A DNA stretch of 64,000 nucleotides from an uncultured Oscillospiraceae bacterium (GTDB lineage: Bacteria; Bacillota; Clostridia; Oscillospirales; Ruminococcaceae): contig CAKSLI010000001.1 of NCBI GenBank assembly GCA_934466475.1, forward strand, positions 1 through 64,000. Direction: 5' to 3'. Below, piece after piece: positions 1-8,402 of the stretch. Numbering within the stretch: the first letter of the stretch is position 1; the number at the start of each line of letters is the position of its first letter. Both the position numbers and the translations under genes were made by a program. The notes beneath the pieces are model-generated. The model was not told the DNA's origin and did not search any database. It saw only the letters and a program-made list of their open reading frames with translations.

Positions 1-74
1 TTCGTCGGCTTTCATCGCATTCGGCGCACTCTACCCATTTTCCCTTTTCAAACCGGTTTTTAGAGGTTCCCTTA

Positions 75-86
75 TCAGATATCTGA
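75..86. promoter_or_regulatory. Palindromic operator candidate, copy 1 (fucI)
   Basis: This is the perfect 12-bp palindrome TCAGATATCTGA, and the same 12 bases recur at 252-263. This copy ends 8 bp before the -35 box of the putative fucI promoter. A pair of identical palindromes around a promoter and its leader suggests a repressor or catabolite regulator site. The regulator is not in this window and the role is inferred. Confidence 0.5.
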
Positions 87-93
87 AAAACTA

Positions 94-122
94 TTGATTT
101 TCTTAAAAAAATTTGTTATAAT
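94..122 (+). promoter_or_regulatory. Putative sigma-A promoter of fucI
   Basis: TTGATT (94-99), a 17-bp spacer and TATAAT (117-122). The transcript would have a leader of about 150 nt. That leader contains a GC-rich hairpin, CCGCC/GGCGG, near 142-153 and an imperfect inverted repeat, ACAAAAT near 190 against ATTTTGT near 228. Confidence 0.6.
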
Positions 123-251
123 TGTAGAGAAATAACCACTGTCCGCCACGGCGGAACGTTCAGGGACACACTGAATATAACTAAACGCAACAAAATCATA
201 CGTGTGAAGCTCGCGTTTGAACGTGTCATTTTGTTATATCCAGCGTTTTCC

Positions 252-263
252 TCAGATATCTGA
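252..263. promoter_or_regulatory. Palindromic operator candidate, copy 2 (fucI)
   Basis: Second identical copy of TCAGATATCTGA. It abuts the fucI ribosome binding site (GAAAGGA) and ends 14 bp before the ATG. A protein bound here and at 75-86 (177 bp apart) could loop the DNA or block elongation and translation. This is inference from position and sequence identity only. Confidence 0.5.
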
Positions 264-277
264 AAGGAAATAGATCT

Positions 278-2062
278 ATGCTGTCTAAAATCGGAATAAG
301 ACCTGTCATTGACGGCAGGCAGTTCGGGATCCGCGAGAGCCTTGAGGTGCAGACCATGAACATGGCAAAGGCCGCCGCAGAGCTCATCACATCAAAGGTA
401 CGCCACGCCAGCGGAGAGCCGCTGGAATGCGTGATAGCCGACACAACAATCGGCGGAATCGCAGAAAGCGCCGCCTGCGCCGACAAATTCTCCAGGGAAA
501 ACATCGTTGCCACCCTGACCGTAACTCCCTGCTGGTGCTATGTAACCCAGGTCATTGACGAAAACCCGGACACCATAAAGGCCGTATGGGGCTTCAATGG
601 AACCGAGCGCCCCGGCGCCGTATTCCTCGCAGCTGCTAACTCCGCATACGCACAGATCGGCATGCCCTGCTTCTCAATCTACGGACATGACGTAAAGGAC
701 GCAGACGACACAGTTATCCCCGCGGACGTTGAGGAAAAGATACTCCGCTTCGCACGCTGCGCAGCGGCAGTCGGGGATATGAAGAACAAGAGCTACGTCA
801 ACATCGGCTCTCAGGCAATGGGTATCGCCGGAGCCTACTGCAACGAGGAATTCTTCCGCGAATACCTCGGCATTCACCCCGAATGGGTCGATATGACTGA
901 GATAATCCGCCGCGAAAAGCTCAGTATCTACGATGAGGCAGAATATAAAAAAGCCCTCGCATGGATAAGGGAAAAATGCCCCGAGGGCGTTGACATCAAC
1001 CCCACTCCCGGCATGACATATATGCGCCCCGTTCTCTCCGCAAAGGAAAAGGAGGAGAACTGGGAGTTCATCGCAAAGATGACCTGCATTATCCGCGATA
1101 TACTTAAAGGCAATCCGAAACTCGCAGAAATGGGCTGGCTTGAGGAAGCCAAGGGCAGGAACGCAGTCCTCGGCGGATTCCAGGGTCAGAGAATGTGGAC
1201 GGACTTCATGCCCAACGCCGACTTCACTGAAGCAATACTGAACACCACATTCGACTGGAACGGCGCCCGCGAGCCTATTCCTTTCGCCACAGAAAACGAC
1301 ACTCTCAACGGAACTACCCTGATGTTCCTGCACCTGCTCACTGGCAGAGCCGCAGTATTCGCGGACGTGCGCACCTATTGGTCTCCTGATTCAGTTAAGC
1401 GAGTTACCGGCTGGACTCCTGACGGAAAAGCTTCAAACGGCTTTATCCACCTGATAAACTCCGGCGCAGCCGCGCTTGACGGCACAGGCGCAGTCAAGGG
1501 CGAGAACGGCGAGAGCGTAATGAAGCCTTGGTGGGACATGACCGAAAAGGATATCGACGCCTGCCTGAAAGCAACGACATGGCCCTGCGCCAACCTCGGC
1601 TATTTCCGCGGCGGCGGGTTCTCCTCCAGCTACTCCACTCAGGGGGTTATGCCCTGCACCTTCGCCCGCGTGAACTATGTGAAGCACCTCGGTCCGACTA
1701 TCCAGATCATTGAGGGCTACACCGTTGAGCTCCCGGAGGATGTGAACAAGACGCTTCTCGGCAGAACCGACCCGACATGGCCGTCCACGTGGTTCGCTCC
1801 TATCACAGTTTCCGATAAGGTAGCCGTTTCCGATGTCTACAATGTTATGGCAAACTGGGGCGCAAATCATGGCTGCTTCGTATACGGACACATCGGCGAG
1901 GATCTCGTTACCCTGGCAAGTATGCTGAGGATCCCTGTTTCCCTGCACAACCTGTCCGATGAGCGTCTGTTCCGTCCGCACGCATGGAGCGCATTCGGAA
2001 CCACAGACCTCGAGGGCGCTGATTACAGAGCCTGCGCAGCTTACGGAAGCCTCTACAAATAA
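278..2062 (+). CDS. fucI: L-fucose isomerase
   Basis: A 594-residue protein, close to the usual FucI length of about 590. It should interconvert L-fucose and L-fuculose (and D-arabinose/D-ribulose) in the cytoplasm, using Mn2+. Visible family signatures are ATENDTLNG around residue 340 and FADVRTYW around 363, which carry the metal-binding Glu and Asp, and GANHGCFVYGH near residue 530 with the C-terminal metal-ligand His. The ATG at 278 follows GAAAGGA by about 10 nt. The gene stands alone, with no fucK, fucA or permease beside it, so the rest of the fucose pathway must be elsewhere. Two copies of a 12-bp palindrome flank its promoter and leader, suggesting sugar-responsive control. A strong terminator follows. 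Fucose use fits a gut organism exposed to host or plant glycans. Family assignment is confident; substrate preference is not proved. Confidence 0.95.
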   Translation: MLSKIGIRPVIDGRQFGIRESLEVQTMNMAKAAAELITSKVRHASGEPLECVIADTTIGGIAESAACADKFSRENIVATLTVTPCWCYVTQVIDENPDTIKAVWGFNGTERPGAVFLAAANSAYAQIGMPCFSIYGHDVKDADDTVIPADVEEKILRFARCAAAVGDMKNKSYVNIGSQAMGIAGAYCNEEFFREYLGIHPEWVDMTEIIRREKLSIYDEAEYKKALAWIREKCPEGVDINPTPGMTYMRPVLSAKEKEENWEFIAKMTCIIRDILKGNPKLAEMGWLEEAKGRNAVLGGFQGQRMWTDFMPNADFTEAILNTTFDWNGAREPIPFATENDTLNGTTLMFLHLLTGRAAVFADVRTYWSPDSVKRVTGWTPDGKASNGFIHLINSGAAALDGTGAVKGENGESVMKPWWDMTEKDIDACLKATTWPCANLGYFRGGGFSSSYSTQGVMPCTFARVNYVKHLGPTIQIIEGYTVELPEDVNKTLLGRTDPTWPSTWFAPITVSDKVAVSDVYNVMANWGANHGCFVYGHIGEDLVTLASMLRIPVSLHNLSDERLFRPHAWSAFGTTDLEGADYRACAAYGSLYK

Positions 2063-2080
2063 TACAGAACATACTACAAA

Positions 2081-2119
2081 AATAACCGCCCGGCGGGGAA
2101 ACCGGGCGGTTATTTTTTA
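2081..2119 (+). terminator. Rho-independent terminator after fucI
   Basis: A 13-bp perfect stem, AATAACCGCCCGG/CCGGGCGGTTATT, with a short loop is followed by a T-rich run ending near 2119. Confidence 0.9.
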
Positions 2120-2151
2120 CCCTCCTGGCGGAGGGTATCCGGACAAAGCAA

Positions 2152-2355
2152 TTACATTTCTGCAAGGAAGTTCTCAACTATATCTCGGATGTGAAGCGGG
2201 GAAGCCTCATATCTGTTCAGATCGTCTGCTAACTTAGTGATCACGGAACGCTCCGATGTTATGTCATCCACCGAACATTCTCCGCAGCTCACGCCATAGC
2301 CGGTATAGTCTTCGCCATCATCGCTTACCAGGCTTTTTTCTGTAATTTTCCACAT
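2152..2355 (-). CDS. Small DUF6514-like protein
   Basis: A 67-residue protein preceded by AAAGGAG 8 nt before its ATG. It is acidic and shows the pattern YGVSCGE...DDIT, then LADDLN and HIRDIVENFL. This resembles the short DUF6514 family common in Clostridia, whose function is unknown. It has no signal peptide or membrane segment. It converges on fucI and has no partner gene on its own strand nearby. The family match is from memory of the pattern and is moderate; that the gene is real is supported by the ribosome site and compact size. Confidence 0.65.
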   Translation of the reverse strand: MWKITEKSLVSDDGEDYTGYGVSCGECSVDDITSERSVITKLADDLNRYEASPLHIRDIVENFLAEM

Positions 2356-2555
2356 AACCGTTCTCCTTTTTGTAATCTGGGTTTTATTGGTATTGCTTTG
2401 TATACTAAAAGTATAACACCTCGTCTGTTAAAAGTCAATAAATATACCGTTAAGATTATGCTAAAGGTCAAAGCAAATTCAATCATTACTAAATGTTATA
2501 TCAAAACACGCACTATCTGCTCGTATTCTGTCGGATTTTGGGGAATATCTTTATA

Positions 2556-2584
2556 TTGACATGACAATTTTTTTATGATATAAT
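2556..2584 (+). promoter_or_regulatory. Consensus sigma-A promoter
   Basis: TTGACA (2556-2561), 17 bp, TATAAT (2579-2584). Both hexamers are perfect. It drives the membrane protein at 2640. Confidence 0.85.
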
Positions 2585-2639
2585 TTATTTTGTTGGCTAA
2601 TCCGCTGACAAAATATACAGAAAAGGGAAAACAACAAAA

Positions 2640-3245
2640 ATGAGAACAATCAGATTACTAACCACCGGGCTGACCTTCCTGATCCTCGGTATAGTATTTA
2701 TCGTAATGATAGGTGCTGAGATGATGGACTATTCGAAAAAGGGTGAACAGTACGGTACACTCTCCATGGCTGACTATAAGGAAGGCATGATGGTAGAAGG
2801 CGAGCTGCCCTACAATTTCGGCGCATATGAGAGGATATACGACGAGGACGACAAGAAGTCTGTCGGCTATTTTTACCTCATTGACGCTGACGAATACGGA
2901 TTCATGGGACTTTACACTCCCCGCAAGGATCTGATATCCCAGCTGGACAATCAGGCTGATATGGTGGACGCCGCTTCCACGGACGCTGAATATGACCTCA
3001 TACAGCCGGTCGCTTTCAAGGGAAAGGTCACGAAAATGGACAGTGAGGACGAAAAGTTCTTCCGCCAGTGCCTGACCTCCTACGGCTATACTGACGAATT
3101 CATTGACGAATACTGCCCGCTGCTCTACATAAAGTGCGTGGATACAAAATCCCACCCCGTGCTTCTCATAGCCGGCATTGTTGCCACTGTTGTTGGAATC
3201 TTGTTCATTCTGCTGTTTGTCCGCAGAAAGATAATGGGAAGATAA
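2640..3245 (+). CDS. Two-helix membrane protein of unknown function
   Basis: 201 residues. A transmembrane helix at about residues 7-28 (LTFLILGIVFIVMIGAEM) and another at about 174-195 (VLLIAGIVATVVGILFILLF) bracket an extracytoplasmic domain of about 145 residues rich in Asp, Glu and Tyr. A short basic tail, RRKIMGR, follows the second helix. I do not recognise the central domain. The gene has its own perfect promoter and its own terminator, so it is monocistronic. The topology resembles small envelope or quality-control proteins, but nothing in the sequence fixes a role. Confidence 0.75.
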   Translation: MRTIRLLTTGLTFLILGIVFIVMIGAEMMDYSKKGEQYGTLSMADYKEGMMVEGELPYNFGAYERIYDEDDKKSVGYFYLIDADEYGFMGLYTPRKDLISQLDNQADMVDAASTDAEYDLIQPVAFKGKVTKMDSEDEKFFRQCLTSYGYTDEFIDEYCPLLYIKCVDTKSHPVLLIAGIVATVVGILFILLFVRRKIMGR

Positions 3246-3252
3246 AATTCAC

Positions 3253-3290
3253 AAATAACCGCCGCTTCTTTAAAGAAGCGGCGGTTATTT
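3253..3290. terminator. Perfect hairpin terminator after 2640 gene
   Basis: A perfect stem of about 17 bp, beginning AAATAACCGCCGCTTC, has T-rich flanks in both directions, so it can serve both strands. Confidence 0.85.
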
Positions 3291-3295
3291 GGTTG

Positions 3296-3329
3296 CAAAA
3301 AATCCCCTTCCGGATTCCGGAAGGGGATT
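3296..3329 (-). terminator. Terminator of glyS
   Basis: The stem AATCCCCTTCCGG / CCGGAAGGGGATT is followed, on the minus strand, by a run of T (A3297-3302 on the plus strand). It sits 18 bp past the glyS stop. Confidence 0.85.
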
Positions 3330-3346
3330 CTGATATCACGATATCA

Positions 3347-4720
3347 TCAGAAGAAAATTCTCTCTTCGATGTAGGACTTTACCTCTGTCAGCGGTATGCG
3401 AACCTGCTGCATGGAGTCACGCTCGCGTACTGTTACGCAGCCGTCTGTCTCCGTGTCGAAATCGTATGTGATGCAGAACGGAGTACCGATCTCGTCCTGT
3501 CTGCGGTAACGCTTTCCGATCGCACCAGCGTCATCGAAATCAACATTAAAGTACTTCGCAAGCTCATCGTGGAGCTCGCCTGCCTTTTCACTGAGCTTCT
3601 TGGACAGCGGGAGAACCGCCGCCTTGACAGGAGCCAGAGCCGGATGCAGGTGCATAACGGTACGGCTTGTGCCATCCTCAAGCTGCTCCTCATCGTAAGC
3701 GTCGCATACGACAGCAAGGAACAGACGCTCAACACCGAGGGACGGCTCGATAACGTAAGGAATGTACTTCTCGTTTGTTTCAGGATCGAAGTATTCCAGG
3801 CTCTTGCCTGAAGTCTTCATGTGCTGTGTGAGGTCGTAGTCTGTACGGTCAGCAACGCCCCAGAGCTCGCCCCAGCCGAACGGGAACATGAACTCGAAGT
3901 CCGTGGTAGCCTTGGAGTAGAAGCAGAGCTCCTCCGGGCTGTGGTCGCGCAGACGGATATTCTCCTCCTTAAGACCAAGGGAGAGCAGGAAGTTCTTGCA
4001 GTAGGTTCTCCAGTACTGGAACCACTCAAGGTCTGTGCCGGGCTTGCAGAAGAACTCGAGTTCCATCTGCTCAAACTCGCGTACACGGAAGATAAACTGA
4101 CCGGGAGTGATCTCGTTACGGAAGGACTTGCCTACCTGCGCAACGCCAAAAGGCACCTTTTTACGGCTTGTACGCTGAATATTCGCGAAGTTAACGAAAA
4201 TACCCTGCGCTGTTTCCGGACGGAGATAGATCTCATTCTTGCTGTCCTCGGTAACGCCCTGAAAAGTCTTGAACATCAGGTTGAACTGACGGATATCAGT
4301 GAAATTTGTGGAACCGCAGTTCGGGCACTTGATGCCGTTGTTCCTGATGTATTCCATCATCTGCTCGTTGGTCCAGCCGTTTGCGTCTCCGCCGTTGTCT
4401 TCAATGAGCTTGTCGGCGCGGTGACGGGTCTTGCAGTCCTTGCAGTCCATAAGCGGGTCGGAGAAGCCTCCAACGTGACCGGAAGCGACCCATGTCTGCG
4501 GGTTCATCAGGATAGCGGAATCAAGTCCTACATTGTACTTGTTCTCCTGAATGAACTTCTTGCGCCAAGCGTTCTTGATGTTGGTCTTGAGCTCAACGCC
4601 GAGGGGACCGTAGTCCCATGTGTTTGCAAGTCCGCCGTAGATCTCACTGCCGGGATAAACGAAGCCCCTGCCCTTGCAGAGCGCAACGATTTTGTCGAGG
4701 GTCTTTTCTGTGTTGTTCAT
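3347..4720 (-). CDS. glyS: Glycyl-tRNA synthetase (single-chain, class II)
   Basis: 457 residues, the length of the dimeric (alpha2) bacterial GlyRS. It charges tRNA-Gly with glycine. Recognisable elements are the N-terminal [12 protein letters not shown] and TWDYGPLG, a cysteine-rich zinc-like insertion ([11 protein letters not shown], then CPNCGS), motif 2 around [19 protein letters not shown], and the C-terminal motif 3 region EPSLGVERL followed by an anticodon-binding domain. ATG at 4720. The gene is monocistronic, with a promoter at 4779-4807 and its own terminator. No T-box leader is visible upstream. The family assignment is secure. Confidence 0.97.
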   Translation of the reverse strand: MNNTEKTLDKIVALCKGRGFVYPGSEIYGGLANTWDYGPLGVELKTNIKNAWRKKFIQENKYNVGLDSAILMNPQTWVASGHVGGFSDPLMDCKDCKTRHRADKLIEDNGGDANGWTNEQMMEYIRNNGIKCPNCGSTNFTDIRQFNLMFKTFQGVTEDSKNEIYLRPETAQGIFVNFANIQRTSRKKVPFGVAQVGKSFRNEITPGQFIFRVREFEQMELEFFCKPGTDLEWFQYWRTYCKNFLLSLGLKEENIRLRDHSPEELCFYSKATTDFEFMFPFGWGELWGVADRTDYDLTQHMKTSGKSLEYFDPETNEKYIPYVIEPSLGVERLFLAVVCDAYDEEQLEDGTSRTVMHLHPALAPVKAAVLPLSKKLSEKAGELHDELAKYFNVDFDDAGAIGKRYRRQDEIGTPFCITYDFDTETDGCVTVRERDSMQQVRIPLTEVKSYIEERIFF

Positions 4721-4737
4721 GTTTTGTTCCTTTCATG

Positions 4738-4756
4738 CCCTGCATGGCTTGCAGGG
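4738..4756. other. Small hairpin in the glyS leader
   Basis: CCCTGC / GCAGGG with a 7-nt loop lies just upstream of the glyS ribosome site on the minus strand. It may modulate translation; low information. Confidence 0.35.
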
Positions 4757-4778
4757 ACGATAAAATAGTTTCCTATAT

Positions 4779-4807
4779 AGTATAGCGCAAAACCGCTCAT
4801 TAGTCAA
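4779..4807 (-). promoter_or_regulatory. Putative glyS promoter
   Basis: On the minus strand, TTGACT (4802-4807), 17 bp, TATACT (4779-4784). Confidence 0.7.
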
Positions 4808-4842
4808 GTAGCGCCGGGAAAAATGCCGTATAAACGCAAAAG

Positions 4843-5042
4843 CGGGAGCATTTCCGCTCCCGCGAGACCGTCGAAAAATCCCCTAAAGGGGCTTTTCCGC
4901 CGAACATCCGCCCTGAGTGCACTTGTGCGGATAGAAGTATTTTTTGACCAGGCAGAGCTGGGTCAAAAAACGGATTACAAATGCCCGCTTCGCGGGCAAA
5001 TTTGGTTTTTTCGACAGACTGACGGGAGCGTTTCTGCTCCCG
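4843..5042. mobile_element. MITE-like hairpin element
   Basis: A non-coding block of about 200 bp fills the gap between glyS and mgtE. The ends are imperfect inverted repeats of about 36 bp (4843-4878 and 5006-5042). Each end folds as a hairpin of the type CGGGAGC...GCTCCCG, followed inward by [G]TCGAAAAA. Inside are further hairpins: CCCC/GGGG near 4879, TTTGACC/GGTCAAA near 4953-4977, and TTTGCCCG/CGGGCAAA near 4979-5001. The outer hairpins point outward with T-runs, so they can act as terminators in both directions. There is no coding capacity. A related element occurs at 52638-52811. Confidence 0.55.
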
Positions 5043-5050
5043 TGCTTTTT

Positions 5051-6454
5051 TCAGCCGCCAAGATGAAGCACCTGTAACAGCAGGAGCCAGCTCAGCCCGT
5101 AATATGTCACAACCGCAACGAGGTCGTTCACGGTAGTGATCAGAGGACCGGAAGCCACCGCCGGGTCTACGCCTATCTTCTTGAAGAACATCGGGACGAG
5201 CGTGCCGACTCCGCTTGAAATAAGCATCGCAAGCATAAGCGCCGCGCCAATGCACGCGGAAACCGCAAACGAAAATCCCGCGGGGTATCCCTTGAACAGC
5301 ATGATGTAAAGTCCCACGAACAGAACCGAAAGCACCCCGAGGATAAGTCCGCAGGAAAGTCCTACGCGCATTTCCTTGCCGACAAGCTTCAGCTTCTTCC
5401 CCGCTGTGAGATCCTTGTCCATCAGCACGCGGATAGTGACCGCCAGCGACTGGGTTCCCACATTACCCGCCATATCGAGTATAAGCGACTGGAACGCCAT
5501 TATTATCGTGAGCTGCGACACTACCTTTTCGAACGCCCCGACAACTCCCGACACTGCCATGCCAAGCACCAGCAGGATCAGAAGCCACGGCATACGCTTT
5601 TTCAGGCTGGCGAAAAGCGGCTCGTGCAGGTCCTCCTCCCCGGAAAGACCGCCAAGCTTTGCGTAGTCATCGCCCATTTCGTCATCGACAGCCTCCAGCA
5701 GGCTTTCAAGCGTGATAACGCCAAGGATATGGTTCCCGCTGTCCAGCACCGGTACGCTGCTCTCGGAGTAGCTTTTCAGCCGCTCGATGCAGTCCTCCGT
5801 CCTCTCGGTGCTGTAAACATACGGAAAGCTCTGCTGTATCAGCGGCTTTATTTCAGCGTGCTTCTCAGCTGTGAGAAGCTCACGCAGATCTATCGCCCCG
5901 CAGAAAAATCCGTTATCCGCCGTTACGAATATCGTTGAGATGTTGTCGTTTTCCTTCGCCTGGTCCATAAGCGCCCGGGTAGCCTCCGCAGCGGTCATGT
6001 CGGAATTTACCGAGATATAGTTGGTAGTCATCCGGCTGCCTATCTCGTCATCGTCAAATGATACGATAAGTTCAAGCTCTCTTCTGGTTTCTTCGTCAAG
6101 GAGCTCAAAAAGCTGATTTCTTTTTTCCTTCGGGAACTCCCGCAGGACGTCCGCCGCTGCGTCCGTCTCCATTTTTCCGATAAGGAGCACCGTTTTCCCG
6201 AGGTCGGTCTCTCTGAGATACTCAGCGGCGTTTTCCGGCTCGAAATATTCGAAAACATCCGCAAGCTCCTCCATAGCCAGCGTGCGGAAAAGCTTGGTGC
6301 GCTCCCCCACGCTCAGGAGCTCAGCCGCCTTTGCGATATCTCCTGCATGATATTCCGCAAGGCGTTCCTGAGACGCCTTCGGAGAAAGGTCGCTCCTGAC
6401 CAGCTCCGCTATCTCCGCTGCGTGATCCCTGATAACTGCTTCGTTCATTGCCAT
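5051..6454 (-). CDS. mgtE: Magnesium transporter MgtE
   Basis: 467 residues, the usual size. It mediates gated Mg2+ entry across the membrane. The order is an N-domain of helical repeats (residues about 15-130, including FEYFEPENAAEYL), tandem CBS domains (about 135-255, ending HILGVITLESLLEAVDDEM), a connecting helix, and five transmembrane helices. The pore-region signature MAGNVGTQSLAVTIR is around residue 330. Known family behaviour is that Mg2+ binding to the N and CBS domains closes the channel. A leader of about 180 nt with several hairpins precedes the gene, behind a good promoter, so expression is probably controlled post-initiation. The gene is monocistronic. Confidence 0.96.
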   Translation of the reverse strand: MAMNEAVIRDHAAEIAELVRSDLSPKASQERLAEYHAGDIAKAAELLSVGERTKLFRTLAMEELADVFEYFEPENAAEYLRETDLGKTVLLIGKMETDAAADVLREFPKEKRNQLFELLDEETRRELELIVSFDDDEIGSRMTTNYISVNSDMTAAEATRALMDQAKENDNISTIFVTADNGFFCGAIDLRELLTAEKHAEIKPLIQQSFPYVYSTERTEDCIERLKSYSESSVPVLDSGNHILGVITLESLLEAVDDEMGDDYAKLGGLSGEEDLHEPLFASLKKRMPWLLILLVLGMAVSGVVGAFEKVVSQLTIIMAFQSLILDMAGNVGTQSLAVTIRVLMDKDLTAGKKLKLVGKEMRVGLSCGLILGVLSVLFVGLYIMLFKGYPAGFSFAVSACIGAALMLAMLISSGVGTLVPMFFKKIGVDPAVASGPLITTVNDLVAVVTYYGLSWLLLLQVLHLGG

Positions 6455-6636
6455 AGTAGTACCCTGCCTTTCATCAAATTATGCTGCATCTGACTGAAAG
6501 TGAAGCCGGGCACAGTACGCGCCTATTTAATTCTGAAGCGGGCAGAGCCGCTGTTCCGGGCGTCATATCGTGTACTTCGCCCGTGACTGTCACCGTTTTT
6601 CAACTCTGCTCACCTCTCTTTAACGATTTTTGCAAC
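6455..6636 (-). promoter_or_regulatory. Structured 5' leader of mgtE, class not recognised
   Basis: The minus-strand leader runs from the promoter to the ATG. It holds AGAGAGGTGAGC, a strong CGGGCG/CGCCCG hairpin (about 6557-6583 on plus), AGCGG/CCGCT (about 6536-6552), and a possible long-range helix GCAGAG/CTCTGC. An Mg2+ sensor would make sense here, but I could not align it to the M-box consensus. Confidence 0.45.
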
Positions 6637-6642
6637 GTGATA

Positions 6643-6672
6643 ATTATAGCACCATAATCAATTATCTGTCAA
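6643..6672 (-). promoter_or_regulatory. mgtE promoter
   Basis: On the minus strand, TTGACA (6667-6672), an 18-bp spacer and TATAAT (6643-6648). Both hexamers are consensus. Confidence 0.8.
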
Positions 6673-6712
6673 CCCCGGCGAAAATTTTTTCACAGGATTT
6701 TCAGAAAACCTG

Positions 6713-7165
6713 TCACAGCTTATACTGCATGAAATTGCCGTTTTTAACAAATCCGAAATTCGTATACAGCAGTACGCCCATATCTGAGGCGGTTATCTGC
6801 ACCGTGCCACAGCCGTACCGCCGCGCCTCCTCAATGACCCTTGACAGAAGCTCCCGGGCTATACCGCGCCTGCGGTATTCCGGGTCTGTGTACATACTCG
6901 ACAACAGTCCCATTTTACCGCTCGGGCAGCCGAAATACGGAGGCTTTTCGACAAAGGACATTCCCGAGGTGCCGACTATTCTTTCCCCGTCCACCGCCAG
7001 CCATGAAACAAAAGTGCCGTCAGCTATATGTCGGGTATAATAGTCCAAAAGAGCCGGGCGCAGGTCTATGTCCTCCTTTGCGCCCTCCTCGCGGAGCTGG
7101 TTTATGCGCATGGTTATGAACCTGTCAAGGTCGCCTGATGTGAGTCTGCGATATATTATCTCCAT
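6713..7165 (-). CDS. GNAT-family N-acetyltransferase
   Basis: 150 residues, a single GNAT domain. The acetyl-CoA pyrophosphate-binding loop is RRRGIA within YTDPEYRRRGIARELL (about residues 93-108). The downstream strand GCGTVQITAS and the C-terminal LYTNFGFVKNGNFMQYKL are typical of this fold. The substrate cannot be told from sequence; many such enzymes acetylate amino groups of small molecules or proteins. It stands alone between the ilvE terminator and the mgtE promoter. Confidence 0.85.
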   Translation of the reverse strand: MEIIYRRLTSGDLDRFITMRINQLREEGAKEDIDLRPALLDYYTRHIADGTFVSWLAVDGERIVGTSGMSFVEKPPYFGCPSGKMGLLSSMYTDPEYRRRGIARELLSRVIEEARRYGCGTVQITASDMGVLLYTNFGFVKNGNFMQYKL

Positions 7166-7181
7166 TTCCGCCCTCCTGATA

Positions 7182-7220
7182 CAAAACCGCGCCGATATAC
7201 AAAAGTAATATCGACGCGGT
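7182..7220 (-). terminator. Terminator of ilvE
   Basis: The stem ACCGCGTCGATAT / ATATCGGCGCGGT (minus strand) is followed by TTTTGT. It lies 22 bp past the ilvE stop. Confidence 0.85.
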
Positions 7221-7242
7221 AATATTCAATCTGTCAACAGAA

Positions 7243-8307
7243 TCAGAGCTTCTCGATCCAGCCCATGTCGTCCGGAATCTTGCCGTACTGCATGCCTGTC
7301 ATGGTGTCGTAGAGCTTCTGGGTGATCGGACCGATCTTGCCGTTGCCGATCTCCATGATCTTGTCGCCCCACTTGAGGTGTCCTACCGGAGAAACGACAG
7401 CCGCTGTACCTGTGCCGAATACCTCGTCCAGCTTGCCTGCGTCATAAGCGTCAGCAACTTCCTGGATCGTGATACGGCGCTCGGAAACCTTCATGCCCCA
7501 TTTTCTGCAAAGCTCAAGCGCGGACTTTCTGGTGATACCGGAAAGAATGCTGCCCTGGAGGGACGGAGTAACTACCTCGCCATCGATAACGAACATGATG
7601 TTCATTGCGCCGACTTCCTCTATGTACTTGCGCTCAACGCCGTCAAGCCACAGAACCTGAGAGTAGTTCTGCTTGTGCGCCTCGTCCTGGCCTGCAAGGG
7701 AAGCAGCGTAGTTGCCGCCGGTCTTGGTGAAGCCCATGCCGCCTCTTACTGCGCGGACATAGTTGGTCTCAACATAGATGTTTACAGGGTTGATGCCGGT
7801 GCTGTAATATGCGCCGGACGGGCTCATGATGATCATGAAATAGTACTTGTCGCCGGGACGTACTCCGAGGAACGGATCAGCCGCAAAGATGAACGGACGG
7901 ATATACAGCGAAGCGCCATCGATATGCGGAACCCAGTCCTTGTCTATCTCAACGAGGGTGTGCAGAGCCTGAAGGGCGTCCTTCTCATTGATCTGCGGGA
8001 TAACAAGGCGCTCAGCAGAAACATTCATTCTCTTGAAGTTCTCCTCCGGGCGGAAGAACTGAATGTCTCCGGTGGGAGTTCTGTAAGCCTTCATGCCCTC
8101 GAAGATCTCCTGACCATAGTGGAGAACCATTGCGGAAGGCATGAGCTCAATAGGGCCGTAGGGCACGATGCGTGCGTCATGCCAGCCCTGACCAGCGTCA
8201 TACTCCATGACGAACATGTGGTCGGTAAAGATATGACCAAAGCCGAGCTTGGTTTCATCAGCGGGCTTCTGCTTGGGATGTGTTGTTTTTTCAATTCTGA
8301 TATCCAT
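7243..8307 (-). CDS. ilvE: Branched-chain amino acid aminotransferase
   Basis: 354 residues, the length of the BCAT-type (eukaryote-like) fold-IV PLP transaminase. It moves amino groups between Leu/Ile/Val and 2-oxoglutarate. Signatures seen are GQEIFEGMKAYR, FFRPEENFKRMN, LYIRPFIFA, and the PLP-lysine region GGMGFTKTGGNYAAS with the downstream EVGAMNIMFV and FGTGTAAVVSPVG. The last two match the class-IV aminotransferase pattern. The gene is monocistronic, with a good promoter at 8374-8402 and a terminator at 7182-7220. No T-box precedes it. Confidence is high. Confidence 0.96.
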   Translation of the reverse strand: MDIRIEKTTHPKQKPADETKLGFGHIFTDHMFVMEYDAGQGWHDARIVPYGPIELMPSAMVLHYGQEIFEGMKAYRTPTGDIQFFRPEENFKRMNVSAERLVIPQINEKDALQALHTLVEIDKDWVPHIDGASLYIRPFIFAADPFLGVRPGDKYYFMIIMSPSGAYYSTGINPVNIYVETNYVRAVRGGMGFTKTGGNYAASLAGQDEAHKQNYSQVLWLDGVERKYIEEVGAMNIMFVIDGEVVTPSLQGSILSGITRKSALELCRKWGMKVSERRITIQEVADAYDAGKLDEVFGTGTAAVVSPVGHLKWGDKIMEIGNGKIGPITQKLYDTMTGMQYGKIPDDMGWIEKL

Positions 8308-8373
8308 TGTTGTATCCTTTCCAGTACGCCCCGCACTGCGCCGGGCTGCACCTTGTTTTAATAATACACATTT

Positions 8374-8402
8374 ATTATATCACTATTGTGCCGACTTGTA
8401 AA
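8374..8402 (-). promoter_or_regulatory. ilvE promoter
   Basis: On the minus strand, TTTACA (8397-8402), 17 bp, TATAAT (8374-8379). The leader is only about 60 nt. The rest of the 8308-8691 gap holds this promoter, the divergent promoter at 8597, and AT-rich sequence in which I see nothing else. Confidence 0.75.

Noticed and set aside
6455-6636. M-box riboswitch before mgtE
   Set aside because: A GGTGAG word is present, but the order of conserved M-box segments does not line up.
3347-8307. T-box leaders for glyS or ilvE (and serS at 23502-23549)
   Set aside because: The leaders are 50-80 nt, with no stem I or TGGNACC-like T-box word; serS has only a 48-bp gap.
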